From contig CP099842.1 in assembly GCA_030062745.1 (NCBI GenBank), positions 12,064,095 to 12,128,094 on the forward strand: 64,000 nucleotides of DNA, given 5' to 3'. The position numbers and the translations under genes are program-made. Positions 10,326-26,500 of this stretch are shown one piece after another (positions within the stretch are counted from its first letter, which is position 1; every line of letters begins with the position of its first letter). The stretch comes from Capitulum mitella (lineage: Eukaryota; Arthropoda; Thecostraca; Pollicipedomorpha; Pollicipedidae). A model generated the notes under the pieces. The model saw nothing but the letters and a program-made list of their open reading frames with translations. It had not been told where the DNA came from and did not search any database.

Positions 10326-12985
10326 GTGGCGTAGCCAAGGGGGCCAAAGGGGCCATGGCCCCCTTCCTGGAGGCCAAGCGGGGCCCCCTGGCGGCCAAGA
10401 GGGCCCCCCTGGGGCCGATGGCCCCAGTTCTTTTGACAGCGTGAGGCGCCCGTAGGGCGTCTTACGCTGTCCGAAACGGACAATTAAAGCAAAATAAGAA
10501 TATTCCAAACATTAAAGAAGGCTTACGAACCTAAAAATCACGTACTCGGAATATACAGGGAGGTTTTGTGTGCTACGAAGAAGTCTGAATGAGCGTTTAG
10601 GGGCCCCTGATAGCTTGTAAGGAGAGTTCACTGCTTGTCTGGGGAGGGCCCCCTGTCGGCCCATAAGGGGCCCCTGTCAGCTTCTCAAGGACCTCCTTTC
10701 GGTCTGGAGGAAGGCTCCTGTCCTTTCCTCCAGAGGTCGACAGGGGCCCTTTACAGGCGGATAGGGTACCCTCTACAGACAGACAGTGACCTCCCTGGCC
10801 AACAGGGGCCCCATAAACGATTATTCAGGGTGCCCCTGCTTTCCTGTAAAGATGTCCCTGCCGACCTGTGAGAGGCACCCACCAAGTCGGCAGGAACTTC
10901 TTTACAGGCGAGTATGGGCCCCTTTGCGTTTCAACGGGGCCCCTTTACACACCGACACTAATATACCGGCAGTAATTTTAACCATATGGGCCCCACTGGT
11001 TACGACAGCCAGGCGCGGATCCAAAAGGGGAGCAATTGGGGCGATCGCCCCTTCCCCTGAGACCTGAGAAGGGGCTCCTGTCAGACTTAAAAGGAACCCC
11101 GAATAGGCCCCATATGAGCTTCACAGGGTCTCTACAAGAACCTGGTGGGCTCTTGATGCAGTCAGGGAGGCCTGGAGGGTTAGCTGACCTCTGAGACGCA
11201 TAGAGGGCCCCTGAAGCTTCCAAAGGACCCCTGGGACCATAACAGGGCCCCAACACGGCAGAATGTCCCTAAAACCGCCAGATGGCTCATAGTGCCCCTG
11301 AGACGGCCAAGATGAGGGTTGAGTCCTTAGGGGGCCGCTGTGAGTGAAAAGCTGAAGGTTCTTGATGTAGTCAGAGGGCTTCCGGAAGGGTTAATGAGAC
11401 CCTGACACAGTAAGATGGCCCCTAAGATGGAAAGAAGGCCCCTCGAAACTCTTCAAGAGCCCCTGGGACCACAAGGGACCCCAACACGGCAAAGGGTCCG
11501 TGAGACCGCCAAAATTGCCAGAGAGGCACATGAGAAGGAAAGAACTTCCGAGGGTGCCTAACACGGCATAAGGAGACCCTGGCCAGCCAGAATGGCCCTC
11601 TGAATGAGGATTCGTCAGTGACATTCTCAACCTCGAGAGTAGCCACAGATGGGCTACACTGGCCTTTCTGAAACCTTGAGGGATTCTTGATGCTGTCAGG
11701 TACCCCCGGGAAAGTCATGCAAGATGGACCTGTACACCGCAGATTATCCCTGAGACCGCCAAAAAAATTGCAGGGCTCCCGCGAGGCAAAGACGATAAGA
11801 GGGCCTCTGAGACAGTATTTGGGCGTTATGGGGCGCTGCACGGCCAGAGGGTCCCCGAGTGTAAAAAGCAGGCTCCTGGCGCGGGCAAGATCCTCCTGAG
11901 ACTGCCAGTGGGGCCTCTGAAACGTCAACAAAAGCCCCTTATTACGGCTAGAAGGGCCCTAAAAGACTGCCAAATATACCTCATGTAACAGAGGAAGATC
12001 CCTGATACACAGCCATGGGGACAACCGGAGACGTTGTCAGAGGGCCAAAAACACTGCATAGGGGCCCCGAAATTGCCAAAAGGTCTTTCATAACTGCCAG
12101 AGGGCCCCTGAGATGGCAAAAATGCTTCCTAGAGACGATGACAGGGGTACCCGACACCACAGGGGGTCCACTGAGACTGCTAGAGAGGGACATTTGAGAC
12201 TGACAACGAGAAGTCTGTAAGTCTGTAGCAACAGGGGCCCCTGAGACAACCAGACGGGCCCCTGAAACTACTATACCCTGAGACGTCCAGACTGTTCCGC
12301 AACGGCCAAAGGACTTAGAAGGTTGCCAGAGGCGTCTCTGTCACGGCAAGAGAGACTTATAGTGGGCCTCTTTAGTGTTTGATGGGCTCCTTAAACGGCA
12401 AAAACGTCTCAGGGACGACAGGAGAAAACCTGAGATGTCTTAAGCGTCCCTGAAGCTGTCAGATGGGTCCCTGAGACTCTCCAATGTGCTCCTGAAACTG
12501 CCATAGGAACGCCTGAGACGTCCCACGGGTACACGTGAAACTGTAAAAGGAACCTGAGACCACTAGAGGGTCCTGGCACGGCAGACGGCCCGAGACCACC
12601 AAAAGTGCCCCTGTAACTACAAGAGGGAACCTAAACTAAGCCGACAAAAAATCCCCAGAAGCTACTGGATGGGGGGGGGGGGACAGACGGTCTCCTGGAC
12701 CAGATACAGACACGATATTTGAAATGGAGGGAGGGACGAACTGGCTAAAATCTCGCCGTTTTCGTCATATTTCGGCCACTTTGTTTGGGAACAACACGCA
12801 GAATTTCCCCCAATAAAGTGATGCGTTTGCATTTTTGCGGTTATTTTATATGGTAAAAAGCAAAATCGCATCATTTTTCATATCCGAAGGGTTAACGGAA
12901 GAAATGTGGGCCCCGTGCTGACCATTCGCCTTCCCCCCTCCCGCCTTGGCGAAATTCTGTATCCACCCTTGGCGACGGTCCCCTT
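10326..12985 (+). repeat. 2.6-kb dispersed element of GGCCCCTGAGAC units, copy A
   Basis: Begins GTGGCGTAGCCAAGGGGGCC and ends near CCACCCTTGGCGACGG. The body is a degenerate minisatellite of roughly 30-35-bp units containing GGCCCCTGAGACNGCCA-like words. The 3' part (12640-12980) is not repetitive and aligns throughout with 59770-60130: CCTGGACCAG-TACAGACA, then TCATATTTCGG, then GCATTTTTATATGG-like sequence. Shared order and shared non-repetitive tail show one dispersed element in two near-complete copies. All ORFs in it are by-products of the G/C-rich repeats. No transposase seen, so it is non-autonomous or a satellite-like carrier. Confidence 0.7.
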
Positions 12986-13440
12986 TGGTTACGAGAGCCC
13001 CATTGATCCGATTTACCCCCCCCCCCCGGACAGAGTCCTGGGTACGTCCCTGTTGGAAATGCATGAAATATAATTACCAAACATATGAAAAGACCTCAGA
13101 GTTCCAATAGCAAAACACGGTGACCTGAAAACGATATCAGACACACGATTTGGCAGAACAATACTAGCGAGTGGCGACAACGCGACCGAACTGGATTATG
13201 ATGAGAAGCCTTTTATTACCATCAAAACGTTTGCTTTCGTCATGGCCAAGTGCTACCTGTGCAATGTGGTATAACAATCTAGACGGTACTATGCGCCGTG
13301 AATACTAAATGAACACTGCATCTACGATGTAGTACGGAGGTATTCAGAGGGGGTCCTGCGCCATTTGTCCATGAACGTGCCAAATTTTGTAGCGGATGTT
13401 GTTCGAAGTCCAGAAGTCATAAGGTGATATCAATTCTTTT
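12986..13440. other. no gene; poly-C remnant of the poly-G-ended repeat family
   Basis: 13015-13055 has a C run followed by a GTACGTCCCTG word, like the right ends at 43600-43630 and 55150-55190. The rest shows nothing recognisable. Confidence 0.4.
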
Positions 13441-13830
13441 AACCACGTGACGCGTCGATTAGTGAGTTTGGTGGAAATCCAAAGGTTCATAGCATGGGAC
13501 AACCCGCAGCCAACAATGTGGGTTTTCGCTGTATATGGAAGTCAAGGCCTTGACTTGAGGTCACCAAGTTGTGTGAAGAGCAGTGAAACACATGAATTAT
13601 GGCGTATGGGTTAGTGAAGGTTCGATGGCGATCAGTCCCAGCTCAGAGCATGAGACTGCCCGCAGCCCCAAAACGCGGGTTTGCGTGATGATCGGAGATT
13701 AAGGGCTTGACCTGCGGTCGCCAAGGTCTGGAAAGGGACCTAAATCATATACGATGCGTCGACTGGTGAAGATTTAGTGGTGATCGGTCTCGTATGCTTG
13801 GAGCATGGGATTGCCTGCAGCAAAAAAAAA
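13441..13830. repeat. about 155-bp tandem repeat, 2.5 copies
   Basis: The landmark CATGRGAYNRCCYGCAGC occurs at 13493, 13649 and 13804, spacing 156 and 155 bp. Other shared words are GCGTCGAYTRGTGA and CTTGACYTGMGGTC. Copies are clearly diverged. Confidence 0.8.
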
Positions 13831-15099
13831 AACAAAACAAAAAAAAACGGGATGCTTATGGATACCTTGAGCCGTTTTCGCCAGTCGGACCGAAGTTTCT
13901 AAACGTTTTAGAGCCACGATTTGAGGGATGGGTCCAATGGTACCTGGCAACAGTGGTCGGGGGCCGATTGCCCAGCGCCAGTCGACTGAGCTCTGTTCGG
14001 CAGGGATTGCCAACAAGCTGGAGGGACTGTCCCACTCATCAGAAGTTGGAGGGCATATCTCCTGCGCCCCTCCCCTGCTCCGGATCCCGTGTACTGAGGA
14101 AGCTAACAGTTGGCCGCAGCGTAAGGAATTGTCGGATGGGATCATGTTTAATACGGAAACCAAAGAGCCTAACTATAATGGGAGAGGGTATAAGAGAACG
14201 CCATTCCCAATATTCATTATTTAATGCCTCCTCACCAAGTACAAATTCATAAAGGGGTCAAAGTTTGCGGAACGATGGCTGACGCTCTACCCCCACTACA
14301 CACAAACACCGTGGTGCGTCCTGCTTTGGCTTTTTCAGCGAAAATCACCTATTTCCAAAAAAAAAAAAATTGAAAATGGATTGCGGGCTGGACTGCAATC
14401 CTTTCCATCTTGTGAGATTTAGGATCAGACTGCATTTATTATGGTGCTGAGGGTTTGACATTGGATTTCAATCCTTTTTAAATGATTTTGATGATCCCTG
14501 GAACTAATTGGAATATCAGGTTGGAAAACCTGTCCCGCAGTCCAAATTCCTCAGACGAGGCCCTGGCACCAAAAGTGGCATATGCAGAGGGATTGGAAGG
14601 GTGAATCATGCACCCCTGGCGTTTACCGCCCTTATTCAGGAGCCTATCGTCTATAAAAAACCAAAAGCAAATGAGTATTGAGCTTAGATACAGACATGAA
14701 TAATGCAACAATCTTTCACACAACCTCACGCAACTGGGCCCGTTTCATTGAGATGCTGGAGATTAGCTGAAGTCAAATTCAAATTCCCCATGCAATTCTC
14801 TGGAAAATCTACTGGTGCCACCTTCTGAAGAGCAGCTTGGGGGCGATTTTGGTGACACATTTACCAATCTGCGCCCACTTTCCGGCACCTCATATTAAAA
14901 CTAACTCGTATATGCAGCTTCGTTGCTTTGAGGCTAGTTGAGCACAAGCTTGAACCCATGTTGCACAAGGGTTTAGCATAATCGGGAGCCACAGCATGAA
15001 ACAGGCAAAACTTTGGTTATATTGACAAATCGCGGCGGCTTGCGAATTTCACGTGATATGGGTTAACGCAATATTATTGACATTTCCGGCCACCGCCCT
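13831..15099. other. no gene recognised
   Basis: A-rich patches near 13823 and 14358; otherwise no supported feature. Open frames at 13794-14252 have no recognisable domain. Confidence 0.35.
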
Positions 15100-15320
15100 T
15101 TGGCGAAACGCCAATGCCCAGCACCGCCAGAGGGCACTCATGAGCGGTTCGGTCCCTAACGCAGACATCGGACTGTGTTGTTTAGTTCCATATCTTCCTT
15201 TCCTTTGGATATTTGTGCATCCCTTTGGGTTACGGCGAGGCGCCAATACCCAAAACCGCCAGAGTGCACTAATGAGCGGTTCGGTCCCTGACCCAGATAA
15301 CGGACTGTATTGTCTGGCGC
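15100..15320. repeat. 132-bp direct duplication
   Basis: ACCGCCAGAG-GCACT-ATGAG and GCGGTTCGGTCCCT occur at about 15125-15155 and again 132 bp on, with the following CGGACTGT-TTGT also repeated. Two diverged copies in tandem. Confidence 0.7.
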
Positions 15321-16011
15321 CTTAACCTCTCCGGCCACGGCGGCGGCAAAGCAAAACCCAGCACAACACCGATCCGAATGTGACGGAAAACGCTGCGGAC
15401 CGTCCCTAACGGATGTCGCAGCTACGGTCTCCGTCAGAGCCCCCAGGCCCACTGATCGAGCCTCCCGACGCCTGGACTGTGGATATCGATCCTTTTCAGT
15501 AGCGAACTGCTTTCACGAAGGGGATCCCTCTGGGAAAAGTTCCTGGTGCTCTCTTTTGGCGTTCTTCGTTCTGGACGTCGTGAAACGCCGTTGATTCCTC
15601 ACATGGGGGTGGGGTGGGGGGGGAGGCGCGACAAGCAATGGGTTGCGCTCTTTCATCTGATGAATTCAGTGGCCTCACTTGCTTCTGCGTTGCTGTCTTT
15701 CTTTTACGACTTCTCCGTCCTTCACTTCTGTAATCACGTTTTCCATTTCAATTTTGCGTGCTCCTGCTTCGTCTCGAGCCCCCAAACAACCCAATTATAT
15801 TTAGCATTCCAATCCCGAACTATCCTGAACACTCAAACAACTGACCATAGATGGCCGCCATGGTCCGCTGAGTGGCTAAATGGCAGCTAACGACGAGGCG
15901 ACAACCTGGAGAGGCGGTACCATTACAACCAAGCAGAACCAACAATGCTGCAAACTAAAAACATCCTGTACCGAAACATTTACAGAAAAAAACGCACACG
16001 TTCTATTATCG

Positions 16012-16017
16012 TTTATT
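16012..16017 (-). terminator. poly(A) signal of POLR2L
   Basis: TTTATT on plus is AATAAA on minus, 73 bases past the POLR2L stop codon, the expected distance for a short 3' UTR. Confidence 0.6.
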
Positions 16018-16089
16018 TGTTATGAAATGAATGACACGAACTTGAGTTCGCAAGTGGTGGCAAAGCATGAGTTCATGACAGGTGGCGAA

Positions 16090-19420
<3,331 letters not shown>

Positions 19421-19439
19421 CCCTGGCCTGCCACACGAG

Positions 19440-20504
19440 TTGCTGACGACTCCAACGCTAAGTCTTCCGACGGGTGAGGTTTAGTGCCCGTGGCTTGCGT
19501 ACATTTCACTGATGATCTCTGGTGACACCAGATACAACAAGAGGCAAGACATTCTCCACACTAACCAGCATACCACCACAGAGGATATAATGTTACGAGC
19601 ATGAAACTGAAAGCAAGTTCCTACGATGATATAAAGCAAGTTCCTACGATGATATATTCCTGTCCTGAAGCCAGCTCGCTGGCCTCAAAAACTTCAGGTT
19701 ACTGATATTACCTACGTAACGAAGATCTCTTACGAAGTCCCAGGAATCCTCCCGAGTTTATCTGCAGTTCCGACCTAACTTGGGAACGCGGAACCACACA
19801 GAGTGATTCAGCGACTGCAGCGATTACCGCGATCACCACGTAATTACAGCCAGATGAAAACAAAGATGTCGGGAATACGAGGTTCAAGATCTTTCTTTCA
19901 CTGAAGGTCTGAACTAACTCGTCCCAAAAGCGCCAAAATAGAGCAATATGGACACAAATATTTTAGGGGTTAACTTCACTTACGCAAAAACCCTTTCATT
20001 TAACTTTAGACCAAGCTAAAAATATTTTCATAAGTTGAGTCATGTTCAAGAAACTTGTCACATGAACTTGGATGGGCTTCGATCTAAGAAAGAAAGAAAG
20101 CAAAATTTACCTTCATCATTGAAAACATGTACTATCCTTACCTTTGGCTCTAACCACATCCTAACTAGAATCGCTGAATATGGAAGCGTGGAGAAAGGAA
20201 GACATTTGCGGCAAATGTAGTGTAGTCAGCCATGGCGCTGGTCTTGCTTCTCCGTTTGTTGCGATAACGATGTCGTCTCTGTCCGCGCTTGGCGTTCAGC
20301 GGAGGCAAGCTTTGTGACTGGCAAAGTTCCGGAATATTCTGAAATTCTTAACATATTTTTACGCATCAAGAAAGGTTTTGATAGAATTAGATAGACAGTT
20401 TCTCTTTGGTTCAGTGAAAGACTACCAAAGAGCTCTGGAAGCGTGAAGGCCTAAACTTTGTAGCATGCCTGTGAAGATAGGCGTCTGGATACAGGAGCAA
20501 CACC
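19440..20504. promoter_or_regulatory. putative bidirectional promoter, POLR2L / PATL1
   Basis: This 1.1-kb block keeps ordinary CpG content while both sides (16.7-19.4 and 20.54-22.96 kb) have lost it. It lies between two divergent housekeeping genes. On minus, GAGCCAAAG|GTAAGG (donor at 20141) could end a POLR2L leader exon starting near 20215; on plus the PATL1 ATG is at 20505. No TATA box is evident. The exact start sites are inference. Confidence 0.5.
19611..19658. repeat. 24-bp tandem duplication
   Basis: AGCAAGTTCCTACGATGATA occurs twice in direct succession inside the putative promoter block. Confidence 0.85.
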
Positions 20505-23500
20505 ATGTCCGATAGCTTCTTTGGATTTGACACATCTCATGTGGTAAGAATTTGTCTTATCCCAGTGTCCGTTCTAGTGTATGGTAAAATGCCAGGAAGT
20601 AATTGAAACAATGTGCAGAGAATACATCCCTTAAACAGCTGTTTAATTGGATTGATAACATGTGAGCTATCAATCACAGGATGGAACAATACAGGATGGA
20701 ACTTTGTGAGGCTGGGGGTGGAGCAAATTGATGGGCCAGATGACCCCTCATTATGGAAGGGAATAAGCATTAGCTGAGAAAAATCCCAAGATCATAGTTC
20801 AGTAGCTATTGCTTTCTGATTGTCAGTTAACTTTTTTGATGCAGAGTGTATAGAATTATAGTTTTCTTTGCAAAACATTGATTACTTAGAGGCAAAAGGC
20901 TACTTCTACATACCCACAGAATGTTGTCATATCATGAAAATAATGCAGTCAGTGCAATGATTGCATGATTCAGGGCTAGGCGTCCCATTTAGAGTAAACC
21001 CTGTTTTCTAGTAAAAATTGTAAAAATGACTGACAAGGCCATTTGGAGATAAAGATTTAGTAGTTTATAATGTGACAAGTCATATCAAGATAGGACATAT
21101 CAACAAATCATAGAGTGCATCAGATTAAATATTTGCAATTCAAGAGTGAATGTTGTTACAACAGTTTTGTGTCCTTGCTAAAAGCTGTAATCTGTAGCCA
21201 TTAATAAGCTGCCAGCTGGCTTGTATTTCTTTAAAAAGGGGAAAGCATATAACATTTGATTTTTATTATCAGTCATTGCAACCAATATGAAGGTCATAAT
21301 TACAGCATGGTTCCACTGTCCATTGCTGCCATCAATGCTTGGCTGATGGTTTTGTTCAGGTGTGATTACATGACTACCAGACTGAAAAATTGTCAAATTT
21401 GTGTTGTTTTCATCATAGCCTAAACTATCTGGCATTGGGTGACAACAGACCAAGTGTTTTTGAAGTCTTCATTTATTGTATCTGACCTTTCCATTGGTGC
21501 TGGCTGGAGAAGAGCTGTCTGCAAGGGCCTGGGGTCACCTGGTAATAATGCAATATTTAAAGAAAGCACCATCCTGAAAATTTGGATTAACACTAAAAAT
21601 TATCTAGTGTCTTCAAAAGATTTTTGAACTTGTAATTAAGAACTTACATCAAGTTAACATTGAGGTGTTTTTCATTGACTGATTTGCAGGGAGAGAGGGC
21701 ATTTCCCCACTTTCTGTTGTGGGGAGCAAACAGCAAATGAAAACTGCATGAGAATAGAGGCATATAATCTGTCTCCGCAAAGCCTATGCAATTTATATGT
21801 ATTGGCCTCAATATTAACAGTTAAGTCAGTGGTTTGAGAGGTATTTACACAGCCAATCTGTTGGCAGTCGGATGATGAGCTGGCACCACAGGAGCCAGAT
21901 GGCCGGGATGACGATGACCGCTACAACAGCGAGACTTTCGGCGCCGACGCCGGTGAGTGTGGGGCGCATGTCTGACTGGAGATCGGATCAGTGCCGACAG
22001 AACTGTCAGTCAGTCCACTCAGCAGTTGGACCTGATTGCTTGCAGCCAGGCACCACCCACCAGCAGTCGGGCAGGTGCTTTGAATGTTGTCCACTGCTTA
22101 GACTGCAGAGCAGCACTCTCTGTAGTGGGAAAAGAAGACATTGCCTGACTGGTGCTGGGCTATGTGTATGATCCTCTAATGGCTGAAGGCTGATGAGTTG
22201 CTGATTAGTATTCAGCATGACATCAAGCTTGCTGACTGAGGGCTGAGCCATTGTTAATAGTTTTTGGTAGACAGCTCCATCCCCTCCGCATTTTAGGTTT
22301 GAGCTTGAGCAGATATGTTGTCTGTATATGGCATTATGATATGATGTATGATGCATGTGACAGTGTATGATATATGATGATATGATACATGTGTCACATT
22401 ATTTAGTTTAGGTGCAAACAAGGCATTTTCTTGCTAGTATCACAGATGAAACATGGACAGTGCAGTTTGACATAGACCTTGCACCACAAAACTGTTCTGG
22501 GTTTTGGTGACAGCATAATATTGCCATTTTACAGTAGTGTTTGTTGCTTTAAAAATGTCCTGACTCTATTCACATGATGATATTTTTCCATCCCATTACT
22601 TCAGTTTTTGTTTGGTGGCTGTTGTTTCCCCCATGCTAGTTTTACAACCCTTCATTGACCCTACAGGTCCAGGGCTCCTCAACCTCTTAGTGACCTGGCA
22701 CCAGTCCAGGGTTGCAGAACCTCCCAGTGACCTGGCACCAGTCCAGGACTCCACAATCTCCCATTGATCTGCACCAACCAGTCCAGGGCTCCACAACTTC
22801 CCAGTGACATGACATGAGTCCAGGGCTGCACAAACTCCCAGTGACCTGACACCAGTCAAGGGCTGCACATGTTCCCAGTGACCTGGCACCAGTCCAGGGC
22901 TCCACAACTTCCCAGTGGCCTGACACCAGTCCAGGACTGCACAACCTCCCACCAGTCCACGGTTGTGTCCGCTGCCCGCTTAGTCCGCGTAGTCCGCTGA
23001 GACCGCTGTGACCGCCGTGACCGCCGTGACCGCTGTGAACTCCCTTTCCAGGCGAGTGGGAGGAAGACGATCACGAGAAGATCGCCGCTTGTCTGGAGCG
23101 GGAGCGCTCGGCCCTCCAGGCGCTCGGCAACGGCCACCAGCTGGCGGCCAGCGCCGACATCGAGCTCGGACTCTCCAAGCTGGTGACCGACGACGAGCTG
23201 GACGACCCCTGCATCATGTCGGTCCGCCGCAGCCGACCGTCGCCGGGCGTGGCCATCCCCAGACCGCCTCAGGTCAGACGACGGGGAGGCCGGGGGAGGG
23301 GGACCGTCACCGGACCTGGCCATCCCCAGACCGCCTCAGGTCAGACGGCGGGGAGGCCGGGGGAGGGGGACCGTCACCGGACCTGGCCATCCCCAGACCG
23401 CCTCAGGTCAGGCGGCAGGGAAGCCGGGGGAGGGGGGACGGGGGACCGTCACCGGACCTGGTCATCCCCAGACCGCCTCAGGTCAGGCGGCGGGGAGGCC

Positions 23501-26500
23501 GGGGGAGGGGGACCGTCACCGGACCTGGCCATCCCCAGACCGCCTCAGGTCAGGCGGCAGGGAAGCCGGGGGAGGGGGGACGGGGGACCGTCACCGGACC
23601 TGGTCATCCCCAGACCGCCTCAGGTCAGACGACGGGGAGGCCGTGGAGGGGGGGGGCAGGGGACCGTCACCGGACCTGGTCATTCCCAGACCGCCTCAGG
23701 TCAGACGACGGGGAGGTCGGGGAGGGGGGGGGGACAGGGGACCGTCACCGGACCTGGCCATCCCCAGACCGCCTCAGGTGAGACGACGGGGAGGCCGGGG
23801 GGGGGGGGGGACAGGGGACCGTCACCGGACCTGGTCATTCCCAGACCGCCTCAGGTCAGACGACGGGGAAGCCGGGGGGGGGGGGACAGGGGACCGTCAC
23901 CGGACCTGGTCATTCCCAGACCGCCTCAGGTCAGGCGGCGGGGAGGCCGGGGGAGGGGCAGACCTCTGTGTAGGCAGACGTAGGTCAAACGGCAGGAAGA
24001 CCTCTGGGTGTCAGGCAGCCAGAAGGCAAGGAAATGGGGGGGGGGAGGTCTCTGCTCACCATGCAGCAGGGATGTGTGAAGAGACCTGTGCAAATCAGAT
24101 GGCTAGGATGTCAGACGAGCGATGTTGATGGAGGAGAGGGAGGGAGAGGGGGAAGGGGCTGGGTCTGGTATGGGTGGCTAAAGGAGCAGGATTTTTATAT
24201 TATATGTTTATTGTTTACATATATTATATTTTATATATATACACATGTATGCATATATATACATTATATGGTTATATGTTTGCATATGTTTTTCACTGTG
24301 CCAACGGGACTTGCGTCTGTGTTTAGATATAGCATAAATACTTATTCAGGAATTCCGCTGTTTTCGTTAGTGTTTTATGCAATATCGTAAAAGGTGTTTT
24401 TCAGGGTTCTTTTATTCGCAATAGAGAGTCGTCTGTCCAATCATAACAAGCTAACATGTCTCGTCTGAAGTGGTTCAGATTGCCCACAGCTTTTGGCAGC
24501 AAACAGTTTTGTAAAGTCAGAAAATAAAATAATCGAGAGTGTGTTTATCAGCAACCCAACCGTAAAAAAACAGCGACCGCGTCTCGTCTCCGACGTTGTT
24601 AGGGGATGCCTCATGCGGTAGCCGCACGTTTCCCTCCTCGCTCTCGCTGCGAACGTGGCGGCGGTTCTGACGCGTGTGCCGGCCGGCGGCGCAGTTCGGG
24701 CGGCCGCGCTCGCCGCCGGTCTCGTCGCTGCTCGAATCGGACGTCTCCGGCTCGCCGTCCACCAACTCCATCTGGTCGACGACGCCGACACGGCCGGCCG
24801 GCGCCTTCGACGACCCGGCCATCATGTCGGTGGTGGGCCGGCCGCGACCGCCGCCGCCGCCCGTCGTCAAGGTGCGCACCGTGGAGGAGCTGGAGCAGGA
24901 TCTGCTGGGGCAGTCGCCGGGCGCTCGTCCCGGCGCGCCGCCGCCCGGCTTCGGCCGCGGCCTGACCCGCCTGCCGCCGCCGCCTATGGACTTCAGCCGG
25001 CCGCCGCCGATGCGGCTGCCGCCGCCGCCGGCCGCCGACGCGTTCCGGCTGCCGAACACGCACGTGCCGCCGCCGAGTGTGACGTCGATTCTGCCGCCGC
25101 AGCTGATGGCCAGAGGTGAGCGTCGCGCGGCCGCCGACGCCGACGCCGACGCCGTCCGGCTCTTCGCCGCTCCTCAGGTTACCGCCTGTCTGAGCCGAAA
25201 ACGGCCCGAGGTAGATACTCGCACATTCTTTAGATACAAAGAAACGGGTTTTTGTATGACGCGCATCCCATTTGACGTATCAAAACGCGTGCTATTTTCC
25301 TTAATTGCTGGTCGTGATCTGGTATTTCTGCTCATTAGATTTGACACACAGTTCATACAAGCTTGACTGATAGCAGAGTACTGTTAATTTCAAACATTTA
25401 TTGGTAAACGTAAACACACGGGTCTGCTGGTTTTCAATTGTCTGCTAAGTGACGTAGTATTAAGTTAGCTACAACTACTGCTAGTACTAAATAAGGCTGC
25501 TAATTTTGAGAAGCACGTCTCTGAATACTAAGTATGAAGAAATTACTAAGTAAGTATAAGAAACATGTTGGGCCTGCTGGTGGTAATTAATGTTGGACCG
25601 TCGTCCTTAGGCGCCGGTGGCGGCCAGTGTTGGAAAAACTGTCATTTTCGGTGTCAAGGAGCCCCCAAAATTTATACTCCAAGAAAAATTTCGTGCTTCA
25701 AAGTGGTCATTTGCCCCTCCCCAAAAGACATGGGTATTCCTATTCAACTAGAGTTTGAAGTTGCCCGGCGTCCCCCCCCCCCCCCCGGTTAATGGTTTAC
25801 CATTCATACTCGACCGCTGAAATACACTCCAAATCCATTGCCAGCTGCGTATCCCCCGGTCATCGACTCTAATGACCTACCATGTAGACCCAGGAGACTG
25901 GTTTGCCCCCCCCCCCCTCCAAACGGAGCCACTGGATCCTCACCTGCATATGCTTGCAAAGCACCTAGTTCATGTTTCTCACATAACGCATGGCATTTTA
26001 TACTCCAAAAGAGAATTTGTACTCCAACACCAGGAAGAAAAACCAGCTTTCTCTAACAATGGTGACGGCCCTCTGACGGTGTCCGCCATGTCGACAGAGC
26101 GCGGCCTGTGATTCAGCGGCCCTCTGACGGTGTCCGCCATGTCGACAGAGCGCGGCCTGTGGTTCAGCGGCCCTCTGACGGTGTCCGCCGTGTCGACAGA
26201 GCGCGGCCGGTGGTTCAGCGGCCCTCTGACGGTATCCACTGTGTCGACAGAGCGCGGCCGGTGGTTCGGCGGCCCTCTGACGGTATCCACTGTGTCGACA
26301 GAGCGCGGCCGGTGGTTCGGCGGCCCTGTGACGGTGTCCGCCGTGTCGACAGAGCGCGGCCGGTGGTTGGGCGTTCTTCTAATGGTGTCTGCCGTGTCGG
26401 CAGAGCGCGGCGGTCGGTTTAGCGCCGGCGCCGGCGGGCCGCGGCCGTTCCCGTCGGGCCGCGGCGGCGGTAGCGGCGGCGGTCAGCAGCTGTGGCGCCA

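Noticed and set aside
10301..12197. ORFs in the GGCCCCTGA-rich repeats
   Set aside because: Low-complexity translations of a dispersed minisatellite, not conserved between copies A and C.
22596..22952. Minus-strand ORFs with repeated SLG-LDWCQVTG words
   Set aside because: Translation of the 37-bp intronic minisatellite in PATL1 intron 2.
22676..22962. CRISPR-like regular repeats
   Set aside because: Units are directly contiguous without unique spacers and lie in a eukaryotic intron.
23008..24128. Long plus-strand ORFs (up to 266 codons) rich in Arg, Gly and Pro
   Set aside because: Beyond the exon 3 end these are translations of the donor-site minisatellite. Open frames here come from GC-rich repeats, so they are treated as possible exon extension, not separate genes.
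24441..25063. Minus-strand ORFs opposite PATL1 exon 4
   Set aside because: Shadows of a GC-rich exon; the plus frame continues the Pat1 reading with matched splice phases.
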